Of a DNA stretch of 18,362 nucleotides, positions 6,608 through 13,409 are shown piece after piece. Position numbers and translations under genes: made by a program. The notes under the pieces were generated by a model, which was not told the DNA's origin, did no database searches, and saw nothing but the letters and a program-made list of their open reading frames with translations. The first letter of the stretch is position 1. The number at the start of each line of letters is the position of its first letter. The stretch is from JANYHF01 sp031393505 (GTDB lineage Bacteria > Pseudomonadota > Alphaproteobacteria > Rhizobiales > Hyphomicrobiaceae): NCBI GenBank assembly GCA_031393505.1, contig JANMVX010000197.1, positions 1-18,362 of the forward strand. The letters run 5' to 3'.

Positions 6608-6794
6608 GGGGACATGATGTTCATCATTGGCCCGCTCGGTCGAAGCCGCCAACTCCCACACTGTCGCCGATGATGACCTTGGCCCCGTTGGCCACACCCC
6701 AGCTGCCAACGGGGGTACGAACTGTTCATCGGCAGCGATGGCTCCGTTCCAGTCCGAAGGAGCGCAGTACGCTGCCGATGAACATCATGTCCCC
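6608..6794. repeat. Element C: GGGGACATGATG-family element with three nested hairpins
   Basis: The outer arms are perfect for 18 bases: GGGGACATGATGTTCATC (6608-6625) and its exact reverse complement at 6777-6794. Inside are CCCCGTTGGC (6683-6692) with GCCAACGGGG (6705-6714), and a perfect 14-bp pair GTTCATCGGCAGCG (6724-6737) with CGCTGCCGATGAAC (6770-6783), which encloses a small GCTCC/GGAGC stem (6741-6745, 6759-6763). The 14-bp pairing uses bases of the right outer arm, so the inner and outer foldings compete. The GNAT gene stop (6799-6801) is four bases away. The element fills most of the 303-bp gene-free stretch 6496-6798, and no other feature was seen there. Confidence 0.92.
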
Positions 6795-6798
6795 ACCC

Positions 6799-7533
6799 CT
6801 ACACCACGGGCGCCCGAGCCGCAGTCAACGCTTCGGCTGTCAACGTTGATAACCTCGCCTTCTGGCGGCCCTCGGCATCGAAATTATCCGGCTTCAGCCA
6901 GGTTTCGAAGGCCGCCTTCAAGAACGGCCATTCCTTGTCGATGATGGCGTACCAGGCCGTATCGCGGTTGCGACCTTTGTAGAGGGTCGCCTGCCGGAAG
7001 GCGCCTTCATAGGAAAATCCCAACCGCTCGGCAGCGACCCGCGAGGGCGCATTCAGGACATCGCATTTCCATTCGTAGCGCCGGTACGCCAGTTCATCGA
7101 ACACGCGCTTCATCATCAGATACATGGCTTCGGTCGCCACCCGGCTGCGCTGGCCACGCGGGGAGATGTTGATATGGCCAACCTCGATGGCGCCGCCCTT
7201 GGGATCGATGCGCAGGAAACTGGCGACGCCAACCGCGCCGCCCTTCAGATCCACGATCGAATAAAACTGCGGATCGTCGCCCATGCAGGTGAGGTACATC
7301 CAGCCCGCATAGGCCTCGCGCGTGACGAACGGACCGTAAGGAAGATAGGTCCAGTTGCGCCCCTCCTTGTCCTCGGACGCGGCCTCGAACAGCTCGACCG
7401 AGCGCGCCTTGGGGTCGAGCGGCTCCACCGACGCATACTGTCCGCGAACCGTGGACCTAGGCGGTTTGCGCCGCTCGCTCCAGGTCGGGACGGCGAACCC
7501 GATCGGCTGTCCCAGGCTGTTCTTCACGTCCAT
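6799..7533 (-). CDS. GNAT family N-acetyltransferase (RimJ/RimL type)
   Basis: A 244-aa protein of the COG1670-like group. After an N-terminal region (about 1-65) the GNAT core shows a substrate-side segment (GPFVTREAYAGWMY, 67-80), the beta strand GGAIEVGHINIS (113-124), the acetyl-CoA pyrophosphate loop PRGQRSRVATEAM (125-137), and the C-terminal NAPSRVAAERLGFSYEGAFRQ (161-181) typical of RimJ/RimL-like enzymes. The acceptor is not evident; operon context suggests a small amine or amino acid rather than a ribosomal protein. The ATG is three bases after the TAG stop of the glutamine-synthetase-like gene, so translation is coupled. It is the last gene of the aminotransferase operon, and element C begins four bases after its TAG. 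Confidence 0.92.
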   Translation of the reverse strand: MDVKNSLGQPIGFAVPTWSERRKPPRSTVRGQYASVEPLDPKARSVELFEAASEDKEGRNWTYLPYGPFVTREAYAGWMYLTCMGDDPQFYSIVDLKGGAVGVASFLRIDPKGGAIEVGHINISPRGQRSRVATEAMYLMMKRVFDELAYRRYEWKCDVLNAPSRVAAERLGFSYEGAFRQATLYKGRNRDTAWYAIIDKEWPFLKAAFETWLKPDNFDAEGRQKARLSTLTAEALTAARAPVV

Positions 7534-7536
7534 GTC

Positions 7537-8928
7537 CTAGATGTTCCGCAAGTAATAATCGAAGTCCAGAGGTTGAGGTTCGGCGTAGAACCGGTCCGCT
7601 TCTGCTTCCTTGATCGCCGTGAATACATCGACGAATCTTGAGCCCAAGTACTCTCGCATCGGCGCGGACTTGCGCAAGGCCTCAATTGCCGCAATCCAAT
7701 GCGTCGGAAGGGGGTCTGCGGGTTGTGCGTAGCCATTGCCCTTGATTGGCGGTCCGGGATCGCGCTTTCCGCTGATGCCGTAGAGCATGCCGCCCAGAAC
7801 GGCAGCCGTGGCCAAATAAGGATTGGCGTCCGCCCCCGAAATCCGGTGTTCCAGATGCGAGGCAGACCCGCTGGCCGCCGGAATGCGGATCGACACGGTG
7901 CGGTTGTTGATGCCCCAGTTGGGTTTTACCGGCGCGTACATCTGCTTACGGAAGCGGCGGTAGGAGTTGGCGTTGGGCGCGTAGATGGCAAGGCTATCGG
8001 CCATGGTGTCCTTGAGACCGGCGACGGCATGCAGCAGCAGGGCATGTTTGGAGGGGTCGGGACTGGCAAAAGCGTTCTTGCCGTTCTTGTCGTTGAGGCT
8101 GACGTGGATGTGCATGCCGCAACCGGCCTGGTCGCGGTACGGCTTGGCCATGAAGCTGGCGATCAGCTTGTGCTTGTCGGCCGTGCCCTTCACGAGCCGC
8201 TTGAACATGATGGCGTCGTCGCAAGCCCGCAGCGCATCGGCGCGGTGTTTCAGGCCGATCTCCATCTGGCCGGGCGCGTATTCCGAGATCAGCGCTTCGG
8301 CCGGAATGCCCTGGATTTCGGCGCCGGCATACATATCGCGGAAAAACGGGCCGAAATCCTCCAGATCCTGAAGCAAATAGCACTGAATCTGGTTGGTATG
8401 CGCCCCATTGGTCAGCGAACGCGGCGGCTTGGGCCGGCCGGCCAACGCGCTGTCGCGGTCCATCAGATAGAATTCCAGCTCGATGGCGACAACCGGTTTG
8501 AGGCCGGTTTCTTCGTTAAACCGCTCGATAACGCGGGCAAGAGTCTGGCGCGGATCGGCCACGGCGGGCGTGCCGTCCAGCTCGTGAATGGTGGCGAGAT
8601 ACTGCGCCTCGGTGTCGTTGGGCATCAGCCAGGGCACTCGGGAGAGCGTTCCGGGGACGGCCCAGCAGAGGCGGTCGCCGTCGCCGTCTTCCCAGACCAG
8701 ACCGGTCTCTTCCACGTCGCGTCCCGTGACGTCGATGCTCAGCATCGAGCCCGGAAAGTAGCGGCCGGAGCGGAAGGCGGGTTCGAGTTCTTCGCGGGTG
8801 AGGAGTTTGCCTCGGGCGACGCCGCAAAGGTCGGTAAAGACCATGGCGATGTGCGTAACGTCGCGATTTGTTTCAAGAAAAGAGCGCGCCTCGGCGGCGA
8901 GCTTGGCGCCATCTGGCAGGGCAGTCAT
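7537..8928 (-). CDS. Glutamine-synthetase-like ligase (PuuA / gamma-glutamylamide synthetase type)
   Basis: A 463-aa protein with the full glutamine synthetase fold and PuuA-like sequence. Such enzymes use ATP to join glutamate to ammonia or to an amine such as putrescine. Metal and nucleotide motifs are visible: VAIELEFYL with Glu150/Glu152, ISEYAPGQMEIGLKH with Glu216/Glu223, AGCGMHIHVSL with His273, NNRTVSIRIP around Arg343, and HLEHRISGADANPYL with Glu360/Arg362. The adenylylation-site loop of classical GlnA is not recognisable, as expected for PuuA-like enzymes. The start at 8928 has AAGGA ten bases upstream, overlapping the aminotransferase stop. The precise amine substrate cannot be read from the sequence. 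Confidence 0.93.
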   Translation of the reverse strand: MTALPDGAKLAAEARSFLETNRDVTHIAMVFTDLCGVARGKLLTREELEPAFRSGRYFPGSMLSIDVTGRDVEETGLVWEDGDGDRLCWAVPGTLSRVPWLMPNDTEAQYLATIHELDGTPAVADPRQTLARVIERFNEETGLKPVVAIELEFYLMDRDSALAGRPKPPRSLTNGAHTNQIQCYLLQDLEDFGPFFRDMYAGAEIQGIPAEALISEYAPGQMEIGLKHRADALRACDDAIMFKRLVKGTADKHKLIASFMAKPYRDQAGCGMHIHVSLNDKNGKNAFASPDPSKHALLLHAVAGLKDTMADSLAIYAPNANSYRRFRKQMYAPVKPNWGINNRTVSIRIPAASGSASHLEHRISGADANPYLATAAVLGGMLYGISGKRDPGPPIKGNGYAQPADPLPTHWIAAIEALRKSAPMREYLGSRFVDVFTAIKEAEADRFYAEPQPLDFDYYLRNI

Positions 8929-8941
8929 GATGTGGCAGTCC

Positions 8942-10285
8942 TTAGGTTGCGGGGCGCGGAGCCCCAGTCACGGCCGCAAATGCTCCTTCAAGGATATGCA
9001 GCAGGTGGGTGATGTCCCCCATCGTTGTTGCGGGCGACACCAGCAGCATAGTGTGAAACGGGGTAAGAAGAACACCCCTGTTGAGACAATAAAGATGCAA
9101 GGCCTGCTCGACGGGGCCGTGGGCGATGCGGTTTGCCTCGGTGCCGTTGCGGGGCGGGACGGGGGTGGTGAGGATTTCGGCCCTGAGGCCGACGCGGATT
9201 ATGGTCCAGGGGAGCGCGTGCTTGGCGATGAGCGCGGCGATGCCGCTTTCCAGGTATTCGGCCATGGGCATGGCGGCGGCGTAAGTTTCAGGCGTGAGGA
9301 CGTGTTCGAGCACCGCGCGCATGGCGGCGAGTTGTAGCGGGCTGCCCGAGAGCGTGGTGCCGATGCCGGAGTAGCCCGGTTCCTTGGTGGCGAGCAGGGT
9401 GCGGATGCGGGCGTCGACCTCGGCTGTCCATCCGTAGACGGCGCAAGGGATTCCGCCGGCGATCGGCTTGCCGAGCACGAACAGATCGGGCTCCAGGTTG
9501 TGTGCGCCGGTGTAGCCTGAGGCGGAGGATGAGATGGTGTGCGTCTCATCGATGATCAGCAGTGTGCCGGTTTCGCGCGTGAGGCGGCGCAATTCGGCGT
9601 GAAAGCCGGGATCGGGCAGCACCATGGCGCAGTTGGTCATGACCGGCTCGGCGAGCACGCAGGCGATTTCGTGCGTGTCGAGAGCTTTGGCGAGCGCTTC
9701 GAGATCGTTGAATTCGACGACGACGCTGGTTTGCGTCAGATCTTGCACCTGGCCGATCAGGCCGGCGCGATTGCGAGGCACACCGTTTTTCAGCGCCACA
9801 AAAGCATCGTCGACGGCGCCGTGATAGCAGCCGTTGAAGACGAGGATTTTCCTGCGCCCGGTGATGCCGCGCGCCCAGCGGATGACCGAGCGGTTGGCAT
9901 CGCTGGCGGTGGCGGTGACTTGCCAGAAGGGCAGGCCGAAACGTTCGCTGAGCAGGCGGCCGACAACTGCGGCGTCTTCGGATGGCAGCATGGTCGTCAG
10001 CCCACGGCGGAGTTGCCGCGCGATGGCGTCCATCACCGGGGCGGGCGAATGGCCGAACATGGCGCCGGTGTCACCAAGACAGAAATCTGTGTACGTATGG
10101 CCATCCACGTCGGTGAGGTGGTTGCCGGCCGCGTGCGCCACGAACAGCGGAAACGGCGTGCCCCAATCGGCCATCCAGTGCAGCGGCACGCCGTGCAGCC
10201 AGTGTTTGGCTGTCTCGGCCGCGAGCGCCGCGGAACGCGGGTTGGCAGCAGCGAAGAGTGCGCGTTCGGCGGCGAGTGGGGACAT
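8942..10285 (-). CDS. Class III PLP aminotransferase (glutamate-1-semialdehyde aminomutase-like)
   Basis: 447 aa from the chosen start. It is a fold-type I PLP enzyme: the cofactor Asp246 lies in LIIDETHT, the Schiff-base Lys273 in VLGKPIAGGIPCAVYG, and the phosphate-binding region around TATASDANRSVIRWAR. Such proteins are usually annotated as aspartate aminotransferase family or GSA-like. It is more likely a catabolic or biosynthetic amine transaminase than haem-pathway HemL, because it heads an operon with a PuuA-like ligase. The start is ambiguous: in-frame ATGs at 10285, 10294 and 10309 precede AERALF. The first two are encoded by the arm of element D. MSPLAAERAL best resembles family N-termini as I recall them. 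The TAA stop overlaps the ribosome-binding site of the next gene, 13 bases before its ATG. Confidence 0.92.
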   Translation of the reverse strand: MSPLAAERALFAAANPRSAALAAETAKHWLHGVPLHWMADWGTPFPLFVAHAAGNHLTDVDGHTYTDFCLGDTGAMFGHSPAPVMDAIARQLRRGLTTMLPSEDAAVVGRLLSERFGLPFWQVTATASDANRSVIRWARGITGRRKILVFNGCYHGAVDDAFVALKNGVPRNRAGLIGQVQDLTQTSVVVEFNDLEALAKALDTHEIACVLAEPVMTNCAMVLPDPGFHAELRRLTRETGTLLIIDETHTISSSASGYTGAHNLEPDLFVLGKPIAGGIPCAVYGWTAEVDARIRTLLATKEPGYSGIGTTLSGSPLQLAAMRAVLEHVLTPETYAAAMPMAEYLESGIAALIAKHALPWTIIRVGLRAEILTTPVPPRNGTEANRIAHGPVEQALHLYCLNRGVLLTPFHTMLLVSPATTMGDITHLLHILEGAFAAVTGAPRPAT

Positions 10286-10465
10286 GATGTTCATCTTTGG
10301 CCTGATCAAAACTCGAGGCTAGGCTACCATCCCCCGAGCCAAAGATGAACTTCGTGTTCCCGGTCTGCCGTGCGTTCACGGCAGACCGGGAACACGCACT
10401 TCATTTTCGATCTGACGGTACCCGTTCCACTTCGAGCGGAGCAGCGAAAATGAAGAGCATGTCCG
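10278..10465. repeat. Element D: three-hairpin GGGGACATGATG-family element, lpd-aminotransferase boundary
   Basis: The left arm GGGGACATGATGTTCATCTT (10278) pairs with 10338-10361, sharing GTTCATCTTTGGC exactly. A perfect 20-bp stem follows: 10353-10372 with 10377-10396, around the loop CGTT (GTTCCCGGTCTGCCGTG on the left side). Then CTTCATTTTCG (10399-10409) pairs with CGAAAATGAAG (10445-10455), and the terminal arm read from 10465 is CGGACATGCTCTTCATTTTCG. The lpd TAG (10466-10468) abuts it with no gap. At the other end the aminotransferase initiation codons are inside the left arm. No T-tract is present. Confidence 0.92.
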
Positions 10466-11863
10466 CTACATATGTATCGCCCGCCCACCCGCAGCCAGCG
10501 CCGCCTCTTTCATCGCCTCCGACAGGGTCGGATGCGCATGGCACGTGCGCGCCAGATCTTCCGCAGATCCGCCGAATTCCATCAGCACCGCCGCTTCGCC
10601 GATCAGCGTTCCCGCATCCGGGCCAATGATGTGTACGCCCAAAACCCGATCCGTCTTGGCGTCGGCCAGGATCTTCACAAACCCATCCGTGGTCCGATTG
10701 ACTTTGGCGCGCCCATTGGCGGTGAACGGGAATTTTCCGCTGTTGTAGGCCACGCCCGCCTTGGTGAGATCGTCCTCGCTCGCGCCAACCGAGGCGACCT
10801 CGGGGAAGGTGTAGATCACGCTGGGGATCACGCCATAGTTCACATGCCCGGCCTGGCCCGCCAGCATCTCGGCCAGCGCGACGCCCTCGTCCTCGGCCTT
10901 GTGCGCCAGCATCGGCCCGGCGATGACATCGCCGATGGCGAAGATGCCGGCATGAGTCGACTGGTAGTGCTCGTCCACCACGACGCGGCCCTGCGGGTCC
11001 AACTCGACGCCGAGGTCTTCCAGACCCAGTCCCTCGGTGTACGGACGGCGGCCGATGGCCACCAGCACGACGTCCGCTTCCAGCGTTTCGGCCGTACCGC
11101 CAGCGGCAGGTTCGACGCTCACGGACAGTTTTTCGCCGTTCTGCGCCGCGCCCGTCACTTTGGAACCGAGTTTGAAAACAAAACCCTGTTTCGTCAGGAT
11201 ACGTTGGAACTGTTTTGCGACTTCGGCATCCATGCCAGGCAGGATGCGGTCGAGATATTCCACCACCGTCACCTTGGACCCGAGCCGCCGCCAGACCGAG
11301 CCCAGCTCCAGTCCGATGACGCCCGCCCCGACGATCAGAAGATGGCCCGGCACTTTTTCGAGCGTCAGCGCGCCGGTCGAGGACACGATGCGCTTTTCGT
11401 CGATTTCCAGCCCCTTCAGCCGGGTCACGTCCGAGCCGGTGGCCACTACGATGGCCTTGCTCTCCAGCAGCGTCACCGCCCCGCCCTCGGGCGTCACCTC
11501 GACGCGGCCATCCATCAAAATGCGTCCCGTGCCGCGATGGGCATCGATCTTGTTCTTCTTGAGCAGGAACTCGACGCCCTGCACGTTGCCCTTCACGCCC
11601 TCGTCCTTGAACGCCTGCATCTTGGCAAGGTCGAGCGTCGGCGTCACGCCGATGCCCATGGCCGCAAAGCCGTGACCCGCCTCGTCGAACATTTCCGACG
11701 CATGCAGAAGAGCTTTCGATGGGATGCAGCCGACGTTGAGGCAGGTGCCGCCGTGGGTCGCGCGCTTTTCCACCACGGCGACTTTCAGCCCAAGCTGGGC
11801 CGCACGAATGGCGCACACATAGCCGCCCGGGCCGGTGCCGATGACGATGAGATCGTAGATCAT
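10466..11863 (-). CDS. lpd: Dihydrolipoyl dehydrogenase (E3)
   Basis: A 465-aa flavoprotein that reoxidises dihydrolipoamide with NAD+ in the 2-oxoglutarate dehydrogenase complex, and possibly in others. Visible are the FAD-binding GTGPGGYVCAIRAAQLG (9-25), the redox disulfide GTCLNVGCIPSKAL with Cys41 and Cys46, the second dinucleotide fold IVGAGVIGLELGSVW, the FAD-contact FAIGDVIAGPMLAHKAEDEG and the C-terminal active-site HAHPTLSEAMKEA with its His-Glu pair. Length and motifs are normal, with no N-terminal lipoyl domain. The start at 11863 has GCGGGAA a few bases upstream. It is separated from sucB by a 248-bp repeat-rich spacer, and its TAG stop abuts element D. Confidence 0.97.
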   Translation of the reverse strand: MIYDLIVIGTGPGGYVCAIRAAQLGLKVAVVEKRATHGGTCLNVGCIPSKALLHASEMFDEAGHGFAAMGIGVTPTLDLAKMQAFKDEGVKGNVQGVEFLLKKNKIDAHRGTGRILMDGRVEVTPEGGAVTLLESKAIVVATGSDVTRLKGLEIDEKRIVSSTGALTLEKVPGHLLIVGAGVIGLELGSVWRRLGSKVTVVEYLDRILPGMDAEVAKQFQRILTKQGFVFKLGSKVTGAAQNGEKLSVSVEPAAGGTAETLEADVVLVAIGRRPYTEGLGLEDLGVELDPQGRVVVDEHYQSTHAGIFAIGDVIAGPMLAHKAEDEGVALAEMLAGQAGHVNYGVIPSVIYTFPEVASVGASEDDLTKAGVAYNSGKFPFTANGRAKVNRTTDGFVKILADAKTDRVLGVHIIGPDAGTLIGEAAVLMEFGGSAEDLARTCHAHPTLSEAMKEAALAAGGRAIHM

Positions 11864-11900
11864 GATATTCCCGCAAGAACTCTCAGCCGGTAGGGACTTA

Positions 11901-12102
11901 CCTCTCCCCCGTTTTCCGAGGGAGAGGAGACCGCCCCTCGCAGCCGCCTTTTTGCGGCAAGAGCTGGGCGGTCGGTGAGGGGCAGCAACGTGTACCGTCC
12001 CTGGTGAGACCTGTACGGAGCAAGCGGCTGCCCCTCACCTGTCGCTGAGTCCTCGGCTTGCGCCTCGGGCGACATCCTCTCCCCCTAAACAGGGGGAGAG
12101 GA
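11901..12102. repeat. Hairpin-rich spacer between sucB and lpd
   Basis: The 248-bp gap 11864-12111 contains three clear pairings. CCTCTCCC (11901-11908) pairs with GGGAGAGG (11920-11927). GGTGAGGGGCAGC (11974-11986) pairs perfectly with 12027-12039. TCCTCTCCCCC (12075-12085) pairs perfectly with GGGGGAGAGGA (12092-12102) around TAAACA. The two end hairpins are related to each other in sequence (CTCTCCCC). This resembles the CCTCTCCCC / GCCCCTCACC repeats common in Hyphomicrobiales genomes. Within the suc operon it may adjust lpd expression relative to sucAB. It does not share the GGGGACATGATG arm. Confidence 0.88.
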
Positions 12103-12111
12103 GAAGTAAGA

Positions 12112-13383
12112 CTATAGCTCCAAAATCAACCGCTTTGGATCTTCCAACCCCTCCTTCACCCGCACCAGAAACGTCACGGCCTCCTTGCCGTCGACAATCC
12201 GGTGATCGTAGCTCAGCGCCAGATACATCATCGGCTTGATGACGATCTGATCGTCGCGCACCACGGCGCGTTTCTCAATCCGGTGCATACCCAAGATGCC
12301 TGACTGCGGGGCGTTCAGGATCGGCGTCGAGAGCATCGAGCCGAACACGCCTCCATTGGTGATCGAGAAGGTGCCGCCCTGCATTTCCGAGATGGTCAGT
12401 TTGCCCTCGCGGCCCCTCTTAGCGGCATCCGCGATATTCGCCTCGATCTGCGCCAGCGTCAGCTGGTCGGCGTTGCGCAGCACCGGGACGATCAGGCCAC
12501 GCTCGGTCGAAACAGCGATGCCGATGTGGTAGTAGTTCTTGTAAACCAGATCCTCGCCGTCGATCTCGGCGTTGACGGTCGGCACTTCCTTCAGCGCCTG
12601 CAGGCAGGCCTTTACGAAGAAGCCCATGAAGCCGAGTTTGATGCCGTGTTTTTGTTCAAACAACTCCTTGTACTGAGCGCGTAAATCCATCACGGCGCTC
12701 ATATCCACGTCGTTGAACGTGGTGAGCATGGCGGCGGTGTTCTGGGCATCCTTCAGGCGGCGCGCGATGGTGAGGCGCAGCCGGCTCATGTGCTGGCGCT
12801 CTTCGCGCGCGGCGTCCTCGGGCGGCACGGCGGCGCGGGCCGACGCGGCCGGCGTGGCCGAGGGATGCATGGCAGTCGTGGCGATGGCGGTGGCTGCCGC
12901 GCCACCAGCGCCCACCCCCATCACATCACCCTTGAGAATCTGTCCGCGCACGCCGCTTCCGGAAACCTGTTCTTGGCTGAGGCCTTTTTCCGTCATGAGC
13001 TTCTTGGCCGATGGCGCGGGCGGCATCATCGGGCCGCCCCTGGTCAGCGTCGCCGTCGATGGGGTGGGTGCGGACGGGATCGCCGCCTTCACGGCCTGCG
13101 ACACCACCGTGGTCCCGACCGGTCCGACGGTGACGGCCGCCTCGCCGCCATCCTGGATCGACCCCAGCACCTGGCCGACGCCGACCGTCTCGCCCTGCTT
13201 GACGTGGAACGCCCCCATCACGCCGGCTGCGGGAGCGGGAACTTCCACCGCGACCTTCTCGGTCTCCAGCTCAACCAACGGTTCGTCAGCCTTCACCACA
13301 TCGCCCGGTTGTTTCAACCACTTGGCGACCGTGGCCTCGACAATGCTCTCGCCCAGAGTGGGCACGCGAAATTCGATGCTCAT
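12112..13383 (-). CDS. sucB: 2-oxoglutarate dehydrogenase E2, dihydrolipoyl succinyltransferase
   Basis: A 423-aa protein forming the core of the 2-oxoglutarate dehydrogenase complex; it transfers the succinyl group from lipoamide to CoA. Domains in order: an N-terminal lipoyl domain (about 1-77) with lipoylated Lys43 in ELETEKVAVEV; an Ala/Pro-rich linker; a peripheral-subunit-binding domain around 122-155 (PSAKKLMTEKGLS, GSGVRGQILKGDV); a second flexible linker rich in Ala, Thr and Pro; and the catalytic domain from about 190, ending with SYDHRIVDGKEAVTFL, which carries the active-site His and Asp. The ATG follows sucA by 26 bases with GAGGGA about nine bases upstream. The E2 type (succinyl rather than acetyl) is assigned from its position after sucA. 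Confidence 0.97.
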   Translation of the reverse strand: MSIEFRVPTLGESIVEATVAKWLKQPGDVVKADEPLVELETEKVAVEVPAPAAGVMGAFHVKQGETVGVGQVLGSIQDGGEAAVTVGPVGTTVVSQAVKAAIPSAPTPSTATLTRGGPMMPPAPSAKKLMTEKGLSQEQVSGSGVRGQILKGDVMGVGAGGAAATAIATTAMHPSATPAASARAAVPPEDAAREERQHMSRLRLTIARRLKDAQNTAAMLTTFNDVDMSAVMDLRAQYKELFEQKHGIKLGFMGFFVKACLQALKEVPTVNAEIDGEDLVYKNYYHIGIAVSTERGLIVPVLRNADQLTLAQIEANIADAAKRGREGKLTISEMQGGTFSITNGGVFGSMLSTPILNAPQSGILGMHRIEKRAVVRDDQIVIKPMMYLALSYDHRIVDGKEAVTFLVRVKEGLEDPKRLILEL

Positions 13384-13409
13384 TTAGGATCGTCCCTCGA
13401 ACGTGAAAG

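Noticed and set aside
6496..6729. N-terminal extension of the L,D-transpeptidase by 78 residues
   Set aside because: It runs through element C (MMNIMSPP comes from the repeat arm) and would place the signal peptide internally. The ATG at 6495 has a good ribosome-binding site.
7699..9012. A 437-codon plus-strand open frame opposite the glutamine-synthetase-like gene
   Set aside because: It is the antisense of a clearly conserved gene in GC-rich DNA. The translation has no family resemblance and is rich in Gly, Arg and Ala repeats of the antisense type.
8942..10285. Aminotransferase considered as HemL of haem biosynthesis
   Set aside because: It has the general class III features, but its operon partners are an amine ligase and an acetyltransferase, and it diverges from HemL in the active-site surroundings.
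10401..11876. A 491-codon minus-strand frame overlapping lpd in another frame, and a 473-codon plus-strand frame opposite it
   Set aside because: Both are shadows of lpd; only the 465-aa frame contains the FAD, disulfide and His-Glu motifs.
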